Assembly: GCF_016741815.1 (NCBI RefSeq)
Contig: NZ_JAERRJ010000008.1
Location: 124,001-188,000, forward strand
Length of the DNA stretch: 64,000 nucleotides
Reading direction: 5' to 3'
Source: Nocardia acididurans
GTDB taxonomy: Bacteria > Actinomycetota > Actinomycetes > Mycobacteriales > Mycobacteriaceae
Shown: piece by piece, positions 45,169-53,303 of the stretch
Position numbering within the stretch: the stretch's first letter is position 1
How the letters are laid out: each line of letters opens with the position of its first letter
The notes under the pieces: generated by a model
What the model saw: the letters and a program-made list of their open reading frames with translations, nothing else
What the model was told of the DNA's origin: nothing
The model's database searches: none
Translations under genes and position numbers: made by a program

Positions 45169-46350
45169 TCAGAGCGAGATCCCGAGCCAGCGCGCGAACG
45201 CCCCGAGACTGTCGGAGCGCCGGCGCTCGGCGGCCGCTATGGCGTAGAGCGTTTCGCGCACCGTCGGATGCAGCCGCGTCTGCTGGGGCGCGGTGCGGCG
45301 GGCCAGGGTGAGCGCGCGCAGCGCCTGATCGGGATGCCCGGCCAGCACCCAGGCGCGGGCATTGTCCTGCCAGTGGTGCCCGGCGCGAGGCGGTGCGATA
45401 TCGGCCGGCAGGTGCAGGGCCGCGCCCTCACGGGCCGACTTGCCTGGATCGCCCGCTTCCAGTTCGACGGCGCAGGAATGGATCTCGACATTCCCCGGGC
45501 CGAACAGCGTCCCGTAGAGATCGCTCTCGCCCGCCAGCGGCGCGGCCAGCCCGCGCGCCTCGGCGATATGCGCCTGCGCGAGGGCGAGATTGCGGGCGCT
45601 CGCGGCGACGATGCCCGCGCGCAGATGCCCGTAGCCGCGCAGCACCTGATCCGGTTCGCTGTCACCGCGAATCGCCGCCAGCCCCTGTTCCACCAGTGCC
45701 ATGGCCACATCGGTGGACCCGTGCGTCATGAGCAGGCGGGCGCGTTTCATGAGGCTGCGCACCGAGTAGCGCGGATCCTCGGTGCGCGCCGCCGCCCAGT
45801 CCAGACGGTCGAGCACCAGCGCGGTCAGCGACGAGTATCCGAGCCGGCCGCACGCGCCCTCGGTGACGATATAGGCCGCGCACAGCATGGCGTAGGCCTG
45901 TTCGCGTTCCCGGTCGTCGTGGGCGGCCTCCAGTGCACCGTGCAGTTGCCGAATCAGGCTGGGCAGCAGAGCGAGTGCGTAGCGGGTGCGGTCGCCGCGC
46001 AGCGCGGTTTCGATATCGGCCAGTCGTGCACGCAGCGCCGCCGGGTCCGGTGGTTCCAGCGGCCGCACGTAGGGGCCTTCGGCCAGCACCGCGCGTAATT
46101 CGGTCAAACCGGCCAAAGGACCGTCTTCTTCGAGGGTGGCGTAATACGGTGTGCCCATCAGATATTCGGGCTCCACGCCGAGCGCGCGGGCGGCGGCGGC
46201 CACGAAGCCCGGGGAGGCGGGCTCGCGCCCCTGCTCCACGGCGCGCACCATACTGGCGCTGTATCCCGCCCGATTGGCGAGCTGAGTCTGGGTCAGGCCC
46301 GCCAACTTTCGTTCGGCACTGATCCGTTCGCCCACACTCACAAACGCCAT
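45169..46350 (-). CDS. XRE-family regulator with TPR-like helical domain
   Basis: A 393-aa protein. Residues 6-66 are a Cro/CI-type helix-turn-helix (VGERISAERKLAGLTQTQLANRAGYSASMVRAVEQGREPASPGFVAAAARALGV). The other 300 residues are helical repeats (TRYALALLPSLIRQLHGALEAAHDD..., AHIAEARGLAAPLAGESDLYGTLFGPGNVEIHSCAVELEAGDPGKS), the arrangement of actinobacterial regulators that sense peptides or partner proteins. It is divergent from a small resolvase-like gene, which may be its target. The ligand is unknown. Confidence 0.85.
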   Translation of the reverse strand: MAFVSVGERISAERKLAGLTQTQLANRAGYSASMVRAVEQGREPASPGFVAAAARALGVEPEYLMGTPYYATLEEDGPLAGLTELRAVLAEGPYVRPLEPPDPAALRARLADIETALRGDRTRYALALLPSLIRQLHGALEAAHDDREREQAYAMLCAAYIVTEGACGRLGYSSLTALVLDRLDWAAARTEDPRYSVRSLMKRARLLMTHGSTDVAMALVEQGLAAIRGDSEPDQVLRGYGHLRAGIVAASARNLALAQAHIAEARGLAAPLAGESDLYGTLFGPGNVEIHSCAVELEAGDPGKSAREGAALHLPADIAPPRAGHHWQDNARAWVLAGHPDQALRALTLARRTAPQQTRLHPTVRETLYAIAAAERRRSDSLGAFARWLGISL

Positions 46351-46562
46351 GGTGAAGCCAAGCCTCGATCCGGGGCGGGCGCCGCTGCTCCCGCCCGTCG
46401 AGCGTAGCGAGATCGCGCGGGGTTCGCGCGCGAATGCGCGGTCGCCGGAGGCTTACTGGCACGAAACTGTCACTCCAGCGGCACCCGAATGTGTGAGGCT
46501 CGGTACCCGCCTGAGTTCGACAGATGGTTTGCGGCAACACCCCGTCAGGAGAGCTACACACC

Positions 46563-46892
46563 ATGCGACCCCAACCGGCCGCCATCGGATTCCTCCGGCA
46601 CGACGTCTCCGGAGCCCAGCAGCAGTGGGACCAGGCGCAGATCCAGCAGCTGGCGCAGCGGCTGGGCTACGACCTGTGCAAGACACTGGTTTTCGGCCCC
46701 GAAACCGACCGGCCCCTGCAGCGCGTCCGCACCGCGGTCTCCCGCCTGGCGGCCGAGGCCGTCATCACCCCCAGCCTGGACCACTTCGGCGGCCGCGTCC
46801 CCGACGATCTGGTCCGGGTCGCCGACGTCATCACCGTCAGCCCCGAGAACACCTACGCCCGCTGGCTGCTCCCGCCCATCGAGAACCGATGA
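46563..46892 (+). CDS. Small resolvase N-terminus-like conserved protein
   Basis: A 109-aa protein starting MRPQPAAIGFLRHDVSGAQQQWDQAQIQQLAQRLGYDLCKTLVFGPETDRPLQRVRTAVSRLAAEAVITPSLDHFGG. The pattern (strand, short loop, helix, LGYDL, later V-TPS-DH-GG) is like the catalytic domain of serine recombinases, but the nucleophilic Ser of YxRxS is not in the right context and there is no DNA-binding domain. Short proteins of this form are, as I recall, common in Nocardia and Rhodococcus, often beside XRE-TPR regulators as here. CAGGAGAG before ATG 46563 supports the start. Function unknown. Confidence 0.6.
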   Translation: MRPQPAAIGFLRHDVSGAQQQWDQAQIQQLAQRLGYDLCKTLVFGPETDRPLQRVRTAVSRLAAEAVITPSLDHFGGRVPDDLVRVADVITVSPENTYARWLLPPIENR

Positions 46893-46949
46893 ATTCGCGC
46901 CGGCGCGGCGGTCTGCACTGACGGATGAATCGACATTCGGAGGTGGAGC

Positions 46950-47807
46950 ATGTCCGAGCGCCCTGCGCCGCGGCCGACGGTCCTGATCGAGGGCCTGGCA
47001 CTGGGGGAATCGCCGCGCTGGCACGACGGGAAGCTGTGGTTGTCCGATTGGCTGGCGGGTGAGGTCCTGTCGGTCGCCGCGGACGGGGTCGCGACGGTCG
47101 AACTGCGCATGGACGGTGTCCCGTTCTGTTTCGACCCGCTGCCCGACGGCCGGCTGCTGATCGTGTCGAACACCGGCGGGCGCAGGCTGTTACGCCGTGA
47201 ACCCGGGGGTGAGCTGGTCGTGCACGCCGATCTCACCGGGCTGGCCGACCACCCGTGGAACGAGATCGTGGTCGACGCGCACGGCAACGCCTACCTCAAC
47301 TGCATCGGCTTCGACATGATGGGCGGGCAGCAGCCCCGGCCCGGGATCCTCGCCGTGGTCACCCCGGACGGTGCGGCCCGCGTCCTGGCCGGTGATCTGC
47401 ATTTCCCGAACGGCATGGCCCTGACCCCGGACGGGACGGTGCTGATCGTCGCCGAATCGCACGCGAAACGCTTGACCGCCTTCGATATCGCCGCCGACGG
47501 CGGGCTGCGCAATCGGCGCGTGTGGGCCGAGATCGACGGCTGTCCCGACGGCATCTGCGTCGACGCCGAGGGTGCGGTGTGGGCGGCCGCCATGGACCGC
47601 TGTGTGCGGGTGCACGAGGGCGGCAAGGTCACCGAGGAGGTCGTCCTCGACCGCAGTCCGTTCGCGTGCATGCTGGGCGGGCCCGACGGCGACACGCTGT
47701 TCGTGGTGGCCGCGGAATGGCGTGGCGCGGAAGGGATGTCGCCGGATGTCCGGACCGGGCAGGTGCTCACGGTCCGCGCGCCCGCCCCGCACGCCGGTCG
47801 GCCCTGA
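46950..47807 (+). CDS. SMP-30/gluconolactonase-like protein
   Basis: A 285-aa six-bladed beta-propeller enzyme. Metal-binding landmarks: GLALGESPRWHDGKLWLSDW (first Glu), EIVVDAHGNAYLNCIG (Asn region), HFPNGMALTPDGTVLIVAESHAKRLTAFDI, and GCPDGICVDAEGAVWAAAM (Asp). Such enzymes hydrolyse sugar lactones or related cyclic esters, using one divalent ion. GGAGGTGG precedes ATG 46950. It stands alone and ends at a bidirectional terminator shared with the alpha/beta hydrolase. Substrate not predictable. Confidence 0.88.
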   Translation: MSERPAPRPTVLIEGLALGESPRWHDGKLWLSDWLAGEVLSVAADGVATVELRMDGVPFCFDPLPDGRLLIVSNTGGRRLLRREPGGELVVHADLTGLADHPWNEIVVDAHGNAYLNCIGFDMMGGQQPRPGILAVVTPDGAARVLAGDLHFPNGMALTPDGTVLIVAESHAKRLTAFDIAADGGLRNRRVWAEIDGCPDGICVDAEGAVWAAAMDRCVRVHEGGKVTEEVVLDRSPFACMLGGPDGDTLFVVAAEWRGAEGMSPDVRTGQVLTVRAPAPHAGRP

Positions 47808-47818
47808 GCGGCGAGCGC

Positions 47819-47849
47819 GGCCCGGCCGGTGGACCTCCGGCCGGGCCGT
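47819..47849. terminator. Bidirectional hairpin terminator
   Basis: CGGCCCGGCCGG and CCGGCCGGGCCG form a 12-bp perfect stem with a 7-base loop, between two convergent genes. Confidence 0.8.
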
Positions 47850-47856
47850 CACCGAT

Positions 47857-48684
47857 TCAGTTGTCCTGCAGCACTTCCCGCAGTTTCTTGGCGAAGGCGT
47901 CGGGCTGCTCCATGAACCCGCCGTGACCGCCGGGGAACAGGATCGGCTCGATGCCCAGGCGGGCGCCGAGCGCGCGGGAGGTGCGGTCGCAGAACTGGCC
48001 CGCGGATTCGTCGCCGATACCGATGACGATCTCGGTGGAGATCCGGCGTAGTCGGTCGATGTCGGGCACGAAGTCGGTGGTGGGCCGGAACTCGTGCAGG
48101 AAGAACCGGCGATCGGATTCCAGGGCGTGCGCGTCGCGTTCGCCGCCGAACATTTCCTGCAGGACCGGTTCGGGCAGTGGCAGTTTCGCGATGGCGAAGA
48201 ACTGCTTGAACGCGCCGAGGGTGTCACCTGACCGGTAGGTGGCGATCATCTGGTCGGCGGCGGCGCTGATCTCGGCGAGGTCGTCGAGCAGTTCGCGCAG
48301 CGGCGGTTCGTGCGCGATGATCGCCGACACGAGTTCGGGCCGCGCCTGGGCGAGGGCGAGTGCGGTCACCGCGCCGCCGCTCGAGCCCAGGACCACCGCG
48401 CGCCCGGCGTCGACGTGGGTGATGAGCCGTGCCAGGTCGTCGGCCCGCAGCTCGGGAGTCGAATCCTTGTCCGGTTCATCGATTTCGCTGCGTCCCTGCC
48501 CGCGCGGGTCGGCGGTGAGCACCGTGTAGTCCGAGGCCAGCAGATCGGCGACGGCGGCGAACGGACCGGAATCCATCGGCGAACCCACCAGCGCGACCAG
48601 CGGACCACCGCCGCGGACTTCGTAGTAGAGACGGCCGTCGGGTACGGCGAGGATTCCCGAGGTGACGGGCGCGGTCGAGGTCAT
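47857..48684 (-). CDS. Alpha/beta hydrolase
   Basis: A 275-aa hydrolase: SGILAVPDGRLYYEVRGGGPLVALVGSPMDSGPF (oxyanion region), DPRGQGRSEI, nucleophile elbow VVLGSSGGAVTALALA (Ser), catalytic Asp near GIGDESAGQF, and His in LFPGGHGGFMEQPDAFA. Typical of small serine esterase or lactonase enzymes in actinobacteria. A tight inverted repeat (48724-48738) lies 40 bp upstream of the ATG and may bind a regulator. No neighbouring pathway genes give a substrate hint. Confidence 0.88.
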   Translation of the reverse strand: MTSTAPVTSGILAVPDGRLYYEVRGGGPLVALVGSPMDSGPFAAVADLLASDYTVLTADPRGQGRSEIDEPDKDSTPELRADDLARLITHVDAGRAVVLGSSGGAVTALALAQARPELVSAIIAHEPPLRELLDDLAEISAAADQMIATYRSGDTLGAFKQFFAIAKLPLPEPVLQEMFGGERDAHALESDRRFFLHEFRPTTDFVPDIDRLRRISTEIVIGIGDESAGQFCDRTSRALGARLGIEPILFPGGHGGFMEQPDAFAKKLREVLQDN

Positions 48685-48723
48685 GAGGTTTCTCCCTGGC
48701 GAGCAGACACGGACACCGCTATC

Positions 48724-48738
48724 GACGGTACGACCGTC
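48724..48738. promoter_or_regulatory. Inverted repeat upstream of the hydrolase
   Basis: GACGGT-ACG-ACCGTC, 40 bp before the alpha/beta hydrolase start. Operator-like; regulator unknown. Confidence 0.4.
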
Positions 48739-48844
48739 ACAGAATCATCGCCGCGATTCGAAAAAGTTGAGGGGCGGGTGCGGGGATGGGCGGGGGTGAT
48801 GCGGGCCGCTAGAGTTACCCCCGCGCAACTGAGACAAACGTGAC

Positions 48845-48877
48845 AATCCGACCCAATGTGGATCGGCGGGTCGGATT
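48845..48877. promoter_or_regulatory. Long inverted repeat in the divergent intergenic region
   Basis: AATCCGACCC and GGGTCGGATT are perfect 10-bp arms around 13 bases, about 110 bp before the DUF6907 gene. It could be an operator or an RNA hairpin in that gene's leader. The rest of this 305-bp interval shows no gene. Confidence 0.45.
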
Positions 48878-48989
48878 GATTCGCTTGTGCGCGTACGGGG
48901 TAGCGTCCATACCGGGTGGTCCGATCCAATTGCGGGGACGCGGCCGGACCGCCTCGACGCAGCACCCACGATCGAGGAGCAACACCCCG

Positions 48990-49301
48990 GTGAGCACCAT
49001 CTACACACCGCCCAGCGCGCCCCCACGTCCCTGCCCGCCCTGGTGCGTGGAGGACCACGCCCCGGACGAGCCGGACAGCCGCTGGTCGCACTACGGCAGC
49101 CGGATCCCGGTCGCCCTGTCGCTGGAACACTGTGACGCGACGATATTCCTCTACGGCGCGGACGCTTTCGACAACGACGTGCCACGAGACCACGACATCA
49201 CCATCACCAGCAAGGGCTGGAGCGTGACCCTGAGTCCCGCCGAAGCCCGCGAACTCGGCGCCCTGCTGACCGCCATGGCCGCCAACGCCGAGGAAGCCTG
49301 A
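48990..49301 (+). CDS. DUF6907-like small protein
   Basis: A 103-aa cytoplasmic protein. The opening PPRPCPPWCVEDHAPDEP with its Cys-x3-Cys and His is typical of DUF6907 proteins, small actinobacterial proteins of unknown role. The rest is a beta-rich half (PVALSLEHCDATIFLYGADAFD) and a helix LSPAEARELGALLTAMAANA. GTG 48990 follows GAGGAG. The leader contains a 10-bp inverted repeat. I can suggest no function. Confidence 0.75.
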   Translation: MSTIYTPPSAPPRPCPPWCVEDHAPDEPDSRWSHYGSRIPVALSLEHCDATIFLYGADAFDNDVPRDHDITITSKGWSVTLSPAEARELGALLTAMAANAEEA

Positions 49302-49364
49302 ACCGTCACCGGACCGCCGGCGTGGTAGCGCGCCGGCGCCACCCCGCGCTCGAGGGGCCACCGT

Positions 49365-50567
49365 TCACGCCGACGACTCACGCGAGCGCCATGCCGGAAT
49401 CGACAGGTAGGTGACCGCGCGCAGCAGCCATTCCACCGGACCGTAGGGGTGCCGGCGCAGCCACCATGCGCTGCACCACAGTTGGGCCGCGAAGGTCACC
49501 AGCGCGAGCAGCACCACGACCACCGGCGGCACCCGATCGGCCAGCGCCAGCCCGTACCCGGTGTAGAGCAGCATGAAGACCACCGACTGCGCGATGTAGT
49601 TGGAGGCCGCCATCCGGCCCGCCGGAGCCAGCCGCCCCACCGCGCCCGCCCACCGCGAACGCGTCAGCCACACGATGCCCGCCACATAGCCGAGGGTCAG
49701 CAGCGGATTGGCCAGTTGCTGCACTCCCGCCCAGTACCAGGGCAACTCCCCGCGCGCCGTCCACAACACGATGGTCACCAGCGAAACCGGAAGTCCCACA
49801 CCGAAACCCAGGCGCAGTGCGCGCGGCGTCCAGCGCTCCAGCAGCGCCGCGTCCTCGAACACGCGCCGCTTGCCCGCCGCCATCCCGATCAGGAACATGC
49901 CCAGGCTGGTGACGCCCTGCCCGAGCCAGATGAAGATCATGAACAGCGGCCCCAGCCACAGCTGCGTCTCGAACGTCTCCCCGATACCGCCCGTCATCCC
50001 GGTGTGGATGCGCTCCACGTCGAACAGCTGCCCCAACCCCGCGAACCCGGCATTGCCGGGAATGAAGGACAGCGCCGAGAACAGCACGTAGAGCACCACT
50101 CCCGTGATGAACGCCGGGCGCGGCCCTACCTTGCGCAGCAGCACCAGCAGCACGCACAGGAACGCGTACAGGGTGAGAATGTCGCCCACCCACAGCAGCA
50201 TCACGTGCGCCAGCCCGATCAGGAACAGCGCGGCGCTGCGGCGCAGTAGGCGCGGCACCGGCCGGGCTCCCGTCCGCTGCGACGCCGCGATCTGCAGGGT
50301 GAACGAATACCCGAACAGAAACGCGAACAGCAGATAGAACTTCCCGAGGAACAATCCCTCGAGCACCGCGTACACGAACCGGTCGAACCCGCCGTCGTAG
50401 CGCACCGCGGTCGAGTCCCCGCTGCCGAGGAACGCGAACAGCATCGTCCCGACCAGCGTATTGGTGACCAGAATCCCGAACAGCGCGAACCCGCGCACCG
50501 TGTCGATCGCACCGATCCGCCGCCCCGCGGCGGCAACGGGGACCGGCGACCCCGCCTGAGTGGACAT
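49365..50567 (-). CDS. DUF418-domain membrane protein
   Basis: A 400-aa integral membrane protein with about ten helices. The N-terminal GRRIGAIDTVRGFALFGILVTNTL and the C-terminal DUF418 region (MFLIGMAAGKRRVFEDAALLERW ... LAPAGRMAASNYIAQSVVFMLLYTGYGLAL ... WWLRRHPYGPVEWLLRAVTYL) are diagnostic. Relatives include the YeiB proteins; the acyltransferase-like N-terminus suggests membrane-lipid or wall modification, but the activity is unproved. It is not in an operon with recognised genes. Confidence 0.88.
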   Translation of the reverse strand: MSTQAGSPVPVAAAGRRIGAIDTVRGFALFGILVTNTLVGTMLFAFLGSGDSTAVRYDGGFDRFVYAVLEGLFLGKFYLLFAFLFGYSFTLQIAASQRTGARPVPRLLRRSAALFLIGLAHVMLLWVGDILTLYAFLCVLLVLLRKVGPRPAFITGVVLYVLFSALSFIPGNAGFAGLGQLFDVERIHTGMTGGIGETFETQLWLGPLFMIFIWLGQGVTSLGMFLIGMAAGKRRVFEDAALLERWTPRALRLGFGVGLPVSLVTIVLWTARGELPWYWAGVQQLANPLLTLGYVAGIVWLTRSRWAGAVGRLAPAGRMAASNYIAQSVVFMLLYTGYGLALADRVPPVVVVLLALVTFAAQLWCSAWWLRRHPYGPVEWLLRAVTYLSIPAWRSRESSA

Positions 50568-50682
50568 ACCGCCACGCTAGAGCCCGCGACCCCCGCACCG
50601 CATCGGCCGTGAGCGTGCCCACCGATGGGACCTCAGCGGTATTGACAGTCCTCCCCGCGAACGACCGGCCGACTCGACGGCG

Positions 50683-51621
50683 TCAGCGGCCCCGCTGCTC
50701 CAGCTCGCCCAGCAGACGCGCCAGCTCGCCCGTGTGCCCGGCGGCTTCGGCCGCGCGGGTCACCGCGGTGAGCTTCTGCTCGTCCCAGGTGTCGAGCGCG
50801 AGCAGCCGGTCGAGGCTGTCGGCCGACATCGCGGTGGCCACCGGAATCAGTTCGGCCCAGGCGTTCTCGCGGTGGCAGGACTCGACCAGGTGGGTGAGAA
50901 TCTCGGGCCCCAGCGCGGCGGTCGCGTCGGCCACCCGGCCCAGGGTCTTGTCGGTGAGGAACTGCATGAAGGTCAGGCCCTCGGCGAAGCGGTCGCGATC
51001 GTGCATGGCCTGCACGATGTCGCGGATCCGATCGTCGGACAGGTCCGCGAGCACCACTTCGAAACGATCTGCCACCGAATCCAATTCGGCATTGAATGCC
51101 ACCAGCAGCAGATCCTCGCCGGTCTCGATATGCGGGACCACGTCGAGCAGTTGACGGTCGGTGGCGGCGACGAGGAAACGCGCCAGGGTCACGTAGTCCT
51201 TGCGCGCCAGCAGTTCCCGCATGACCGGGACCAGGATGTCACTGTCGAAGGCCCGCACGATCGGGGTGGCCGCGGCGGGATCCACATGCACCGACACGTC
51301 GGCGAGGAAATCCGTGGGCACATGACCGATCAGCGCCACGGCCCGCTCCGGGCTCAGCGAGCTCGCGATCATCCCGCACAGCACCGGGCCGTAGTACCGG
51401 GTCGCGATGGCGACGGCGAGCGAATTCGGCACCAGCGCACTGACCTTGGCGAGCCGATCGAACATGGGCCGGTGCCGGGCGTCGAGGGCGGCGTGCATGC
51501 CGTGCCGGATCCGGCGGATGGCGGCCGGGTCGCTGTCGAGCAGGAAGGCCAGATCCTCGGCGGGGGTGTGCAACTCGCGCGCGAGTTTGATCACCTCCGC
51601 GCGTGCTGCCAGATTCGTCAT
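50683..51621 (-). CDS. Hypothetical helical-repeat protein
   Basis: A 312-aa soluble protein of repeated helices with no catalytic motif: LAARAEVIKLARELHTPAEDLAFLLDSDPAAIRRIRHGMHAALDARHRP, VALIGHVPTDFLADVSVHVDPAAATPIVRAFD, MRELLARKDYVTLARFLVAATDRQLLDVVPHIETGEDLL. The repeats of 30-35 residues recall MgtE-N or HEAT-like scaffolds. An upstream 72-codon gene ends nine bases before its start, so the two form an operon. I recognise no named family; conserved unknowns of this form occur in Nocardia. Confidence 0.7.
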   Translation of the reverse strand: MTNLAARAEVIKLARELHTPAEDLAFLLDSDPAAIRRIRHGMHAALDARHRPMFDRLAKVSALVPNSLAVAIATRYYGPVLCGMIASSLSPERAVALIGHVPTDFLADVSVHVDPAAATPIVRAFDSDILVPVMRELLARKDYVTLARFLVAATDRQLLDVVPHIETGEDLLLVAFNAELDSVADRFEVVLADLSDDRIRDIVQAMHDRDRFAEGLTFMQFLTDKTLGRVADATAALGPEILTHLVESCHRENAWAELIPVATAMSADSLDRLLALDTWDEQKLTAVTRAAEAAGHTGELARLLGELEQRGR

Positions 51622-51629
51622 CGATCGCC

Positions 51630-51848
51630 TTACGAGAAGAGCATGCGCCGCACTGCCGGGCGGACCAGCCGGGGAACCATGGTGAGTCCGTTGTCGATGG
51701 CCTCGTCGAGTTCCCGGTCGCGGGTGTCGCGGGCATGTTCGAACGCGGCCCGCAGTGCGGCGTGGTGTGTGTCGTCGAGATCGCCGAGCGCGTCGAGGTC
51801 GGCGCGGGGAATCCGGGTGAGCTCGGTCAACCGGTCAATCTCGGACAT
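51630..51848 (-). CDS. Small hypothetical protein preceding the helical-repeat gene
   Basis: A 72-aa acidic protein: MSEIDRLTELTRIPRADLDALGDLDDTHHAALRAAFEHARDTRDRELDEAIDNGLTMVPRLVRPAVRRMLFS. The first 55 residues are helical and the end is basic. ATG at 51848 is chosen; GTG nine bases earlier is in frame and possible. It lies just ahead of the 312-aa gene, with nine bases between them, so they are probably partners. Function unknown. Confidence 0.6.
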   Translation of the reverse strand: MSEIDRLTELTRIPRADLDALGDLDDTHHAALRAAFEHARDTRDRELDEAIDNGLTMVPRLVRPAVRRMLFS

Positions 51849-51909
51849 ATCGGTCACGGTAGCCGAATCGATCTCGGCGCCGGGGCATTTCGGTCAGTTG
51901 ATCGTGGAA

Positions 51910-52650
51910 CTACACGCGCTCCCAGCCGCGCGCCGGTTTGTGCGCGCCCGGCCCGGACACCGCCCGACTGCGATAGACGATGTAGGGGCGGGTGAGGTAC
52001 CAGACGGGTGCGGAGAACACGTGCACCAGACGACTGAATGGCCAGAACGCGAACAGCGCGCACGCCGCCAGCACGTGCAGGCGGAACAGCATGGGCGCGG
52101 TGGTCATGTACTCGGGCTTCGGCCGGAACGAGAAGATGGAGCGCAGCCACGGGGCGATATCGGCCCGATAGTTGTGCGGATTGCCGGTGAGATTGCCGTA
52201 GAGGGTGGCGCTCAGGCCCGCTATCAGGGTGAGGCCCAGCAGGACGTACATGATCTTGTCGTTGCGGGTGGTGGCCGAGAAGACCGATCCGACCGTACGG
52301 CGGCGGTAGATGAGAATGATCAGACCCACGACGGTCGCGATTCCGGCGGGAGCGCCCAGCGCGTACGACACCAGATGATAGGTGTGCTCGTTGATGCCGA
52401 CGGCCTCGGTCCAGCCCTCGGGGATGGCCAAACCGATGACGTGCCCGAAGAATACGACGATCACGCCGTAGTGGAACAGCGGACTGCCCAGGCGCAGCAG
52501 CCGGTTCTCGTAGATCTGCGAGGAACGGGTGGTCCAGCCGAACTTGTCGTAGCGGTAGCGCCAGATCAGCCCGACCACGAACGCGGCCAGCGCCGCATAG
52601 GGAATCGCCACCCACAGCAGGATGTCGGCGGTGCTCACCGGCTGCGTCAT
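51910..52650 (-). CDS. narI: Respiratory nitrate reductase gamma subunit (cytochrome b)
   Basis: A 246-aa membrane cytochrome with five helices: LLWVAIPYAALAAFVVGLIWRYRYDKFGW, GSPLFHYGVIVVFFGHVIGLAIPE (two heme-ligand His), YHLVSYALGAPAGIATVVGLIILIYRR, LTLIAGLSATLYGN, LFRLHVLAACALFAFWPFSRLVHVFS (further His ligands). It takes electrons from menaquinol and passes them to NarH through two b hemes. The ATG overlaps the narJ stop by four bases. It is the last gene of the nar operon. Confidence 0.95.
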   Translation of the reverse strand: MTQPVSTADILLWVAIPYAALAAFVVGLIWRYRYDKFGWTTRSSQIYENRLLRLGSPLFHYGVIVVFFGHVIGLAIPEGWTEAVGINEHTYHLVSYALGAPAGIATVVGLIILIYRRRTVGSVFSATTRNDKIMYVLLGLTLIAGLSATLYGNLTGNPHNYRADIAPWLRSIFSFRPKPEYMTTAPMLFRLHVLAACALFAFWPFSRLVHVFSAPVWYLTRPYIVYRSRAVSGPGAHKPARGWERV

Positions 52651-53303
52651 CGTCGGCCTCCTGCGAATGTCGGCATTCCCAATGGTTCTGGCATATAGCT
52701 GGGCGGAGCGAAGGGGGCCAGGCCCACGCCCTCGTCGGGCGGCCCGGCGGCGACGAGCCGCGCGACGGCGGCATGCTCGGCACCGCGCAGCGGCGGCAGC
52801 GTCGCCGACACCGACTCGAGCACGCCGGTCCACGGTGAGCCGGCGTCACGCAGGGCGAGGCGCATGACCTCCACGCCCGCGCGATGCTCGATCAGCAACT
52901 GCTGCCCGGTTTTCGGATGCGCGGCCGCGAATTCCAGCACCACGGCGAGGTGATCGGGCAGTTCGCCGTCGTCGATCAGCAGCCCGTGATCGCGATAGAC
53001 CTGCTTGAACCGCAGCAGCGCCATCCCGCGTTTGCGCGTGTCACCGTGCGCGAACCAGGTCAGATACGGGCTGAACCGCTTGCGGTGGTCGAAGGTCTCC
53101 ACGAACGCGGTGGCCAGCGCCAGCGGTTCGCCACCGTCGAGGTATTCCAGCACCGGCTGCAAGGGCGCACCGAGTGCCACCGGCAGCGCGGCAGCCGAAC
53201 GGCGCAGCAGCGGAAGCGAATCCAGCAGGTCCGCGTCCGGATAGCCGAGCAGCAGCGACTGCACCTGCCAGGCGGTACTGCGGTGGGTGTCGGTGAGTTT
53301 CAT
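52647..53303 (-). CDS. narJ: Nitrate reductase assembly chaperone
   Basis: A 218-aa cytoplasmic chaperone of the NarJ/DmsD type needed to insert the molybdenum cofactor and iron-sulfur clusters into NarG before membrane attachment. Family stretches: AWQVQSLLLGYPDADLLDSLP, FVETFDHRKRFSPYLTWFAHGDTRKRGMALLRFKQVYRDHG, and LPDHLAVVLEFAAA. It is not part of the finished enzyme. Start and stop overlap narH and narI by four bases each, so the operon is tightly coupled. Intact length. Confidence 0.95.
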   Translation of the reverse strand: MKLTDTHRSTAWQVQSLLLGYPDADLLDSLPLLRRSAAALPVALGAPLQPVLEYLDGGEPLALATAFVETFDHRKRFSPYLTWFAHGDTRKRGMALLRFKQVYRDHGLLIDDGELPDHLAVVLEFAAAHPKTGQQLLIEHRAGVEVMRLALRDAGSPWTGVLESVSATLPPLRGAEHAAVARLVAAGPPDEGVGLAPFAPPSYMPEPLGMPTFAGGRR

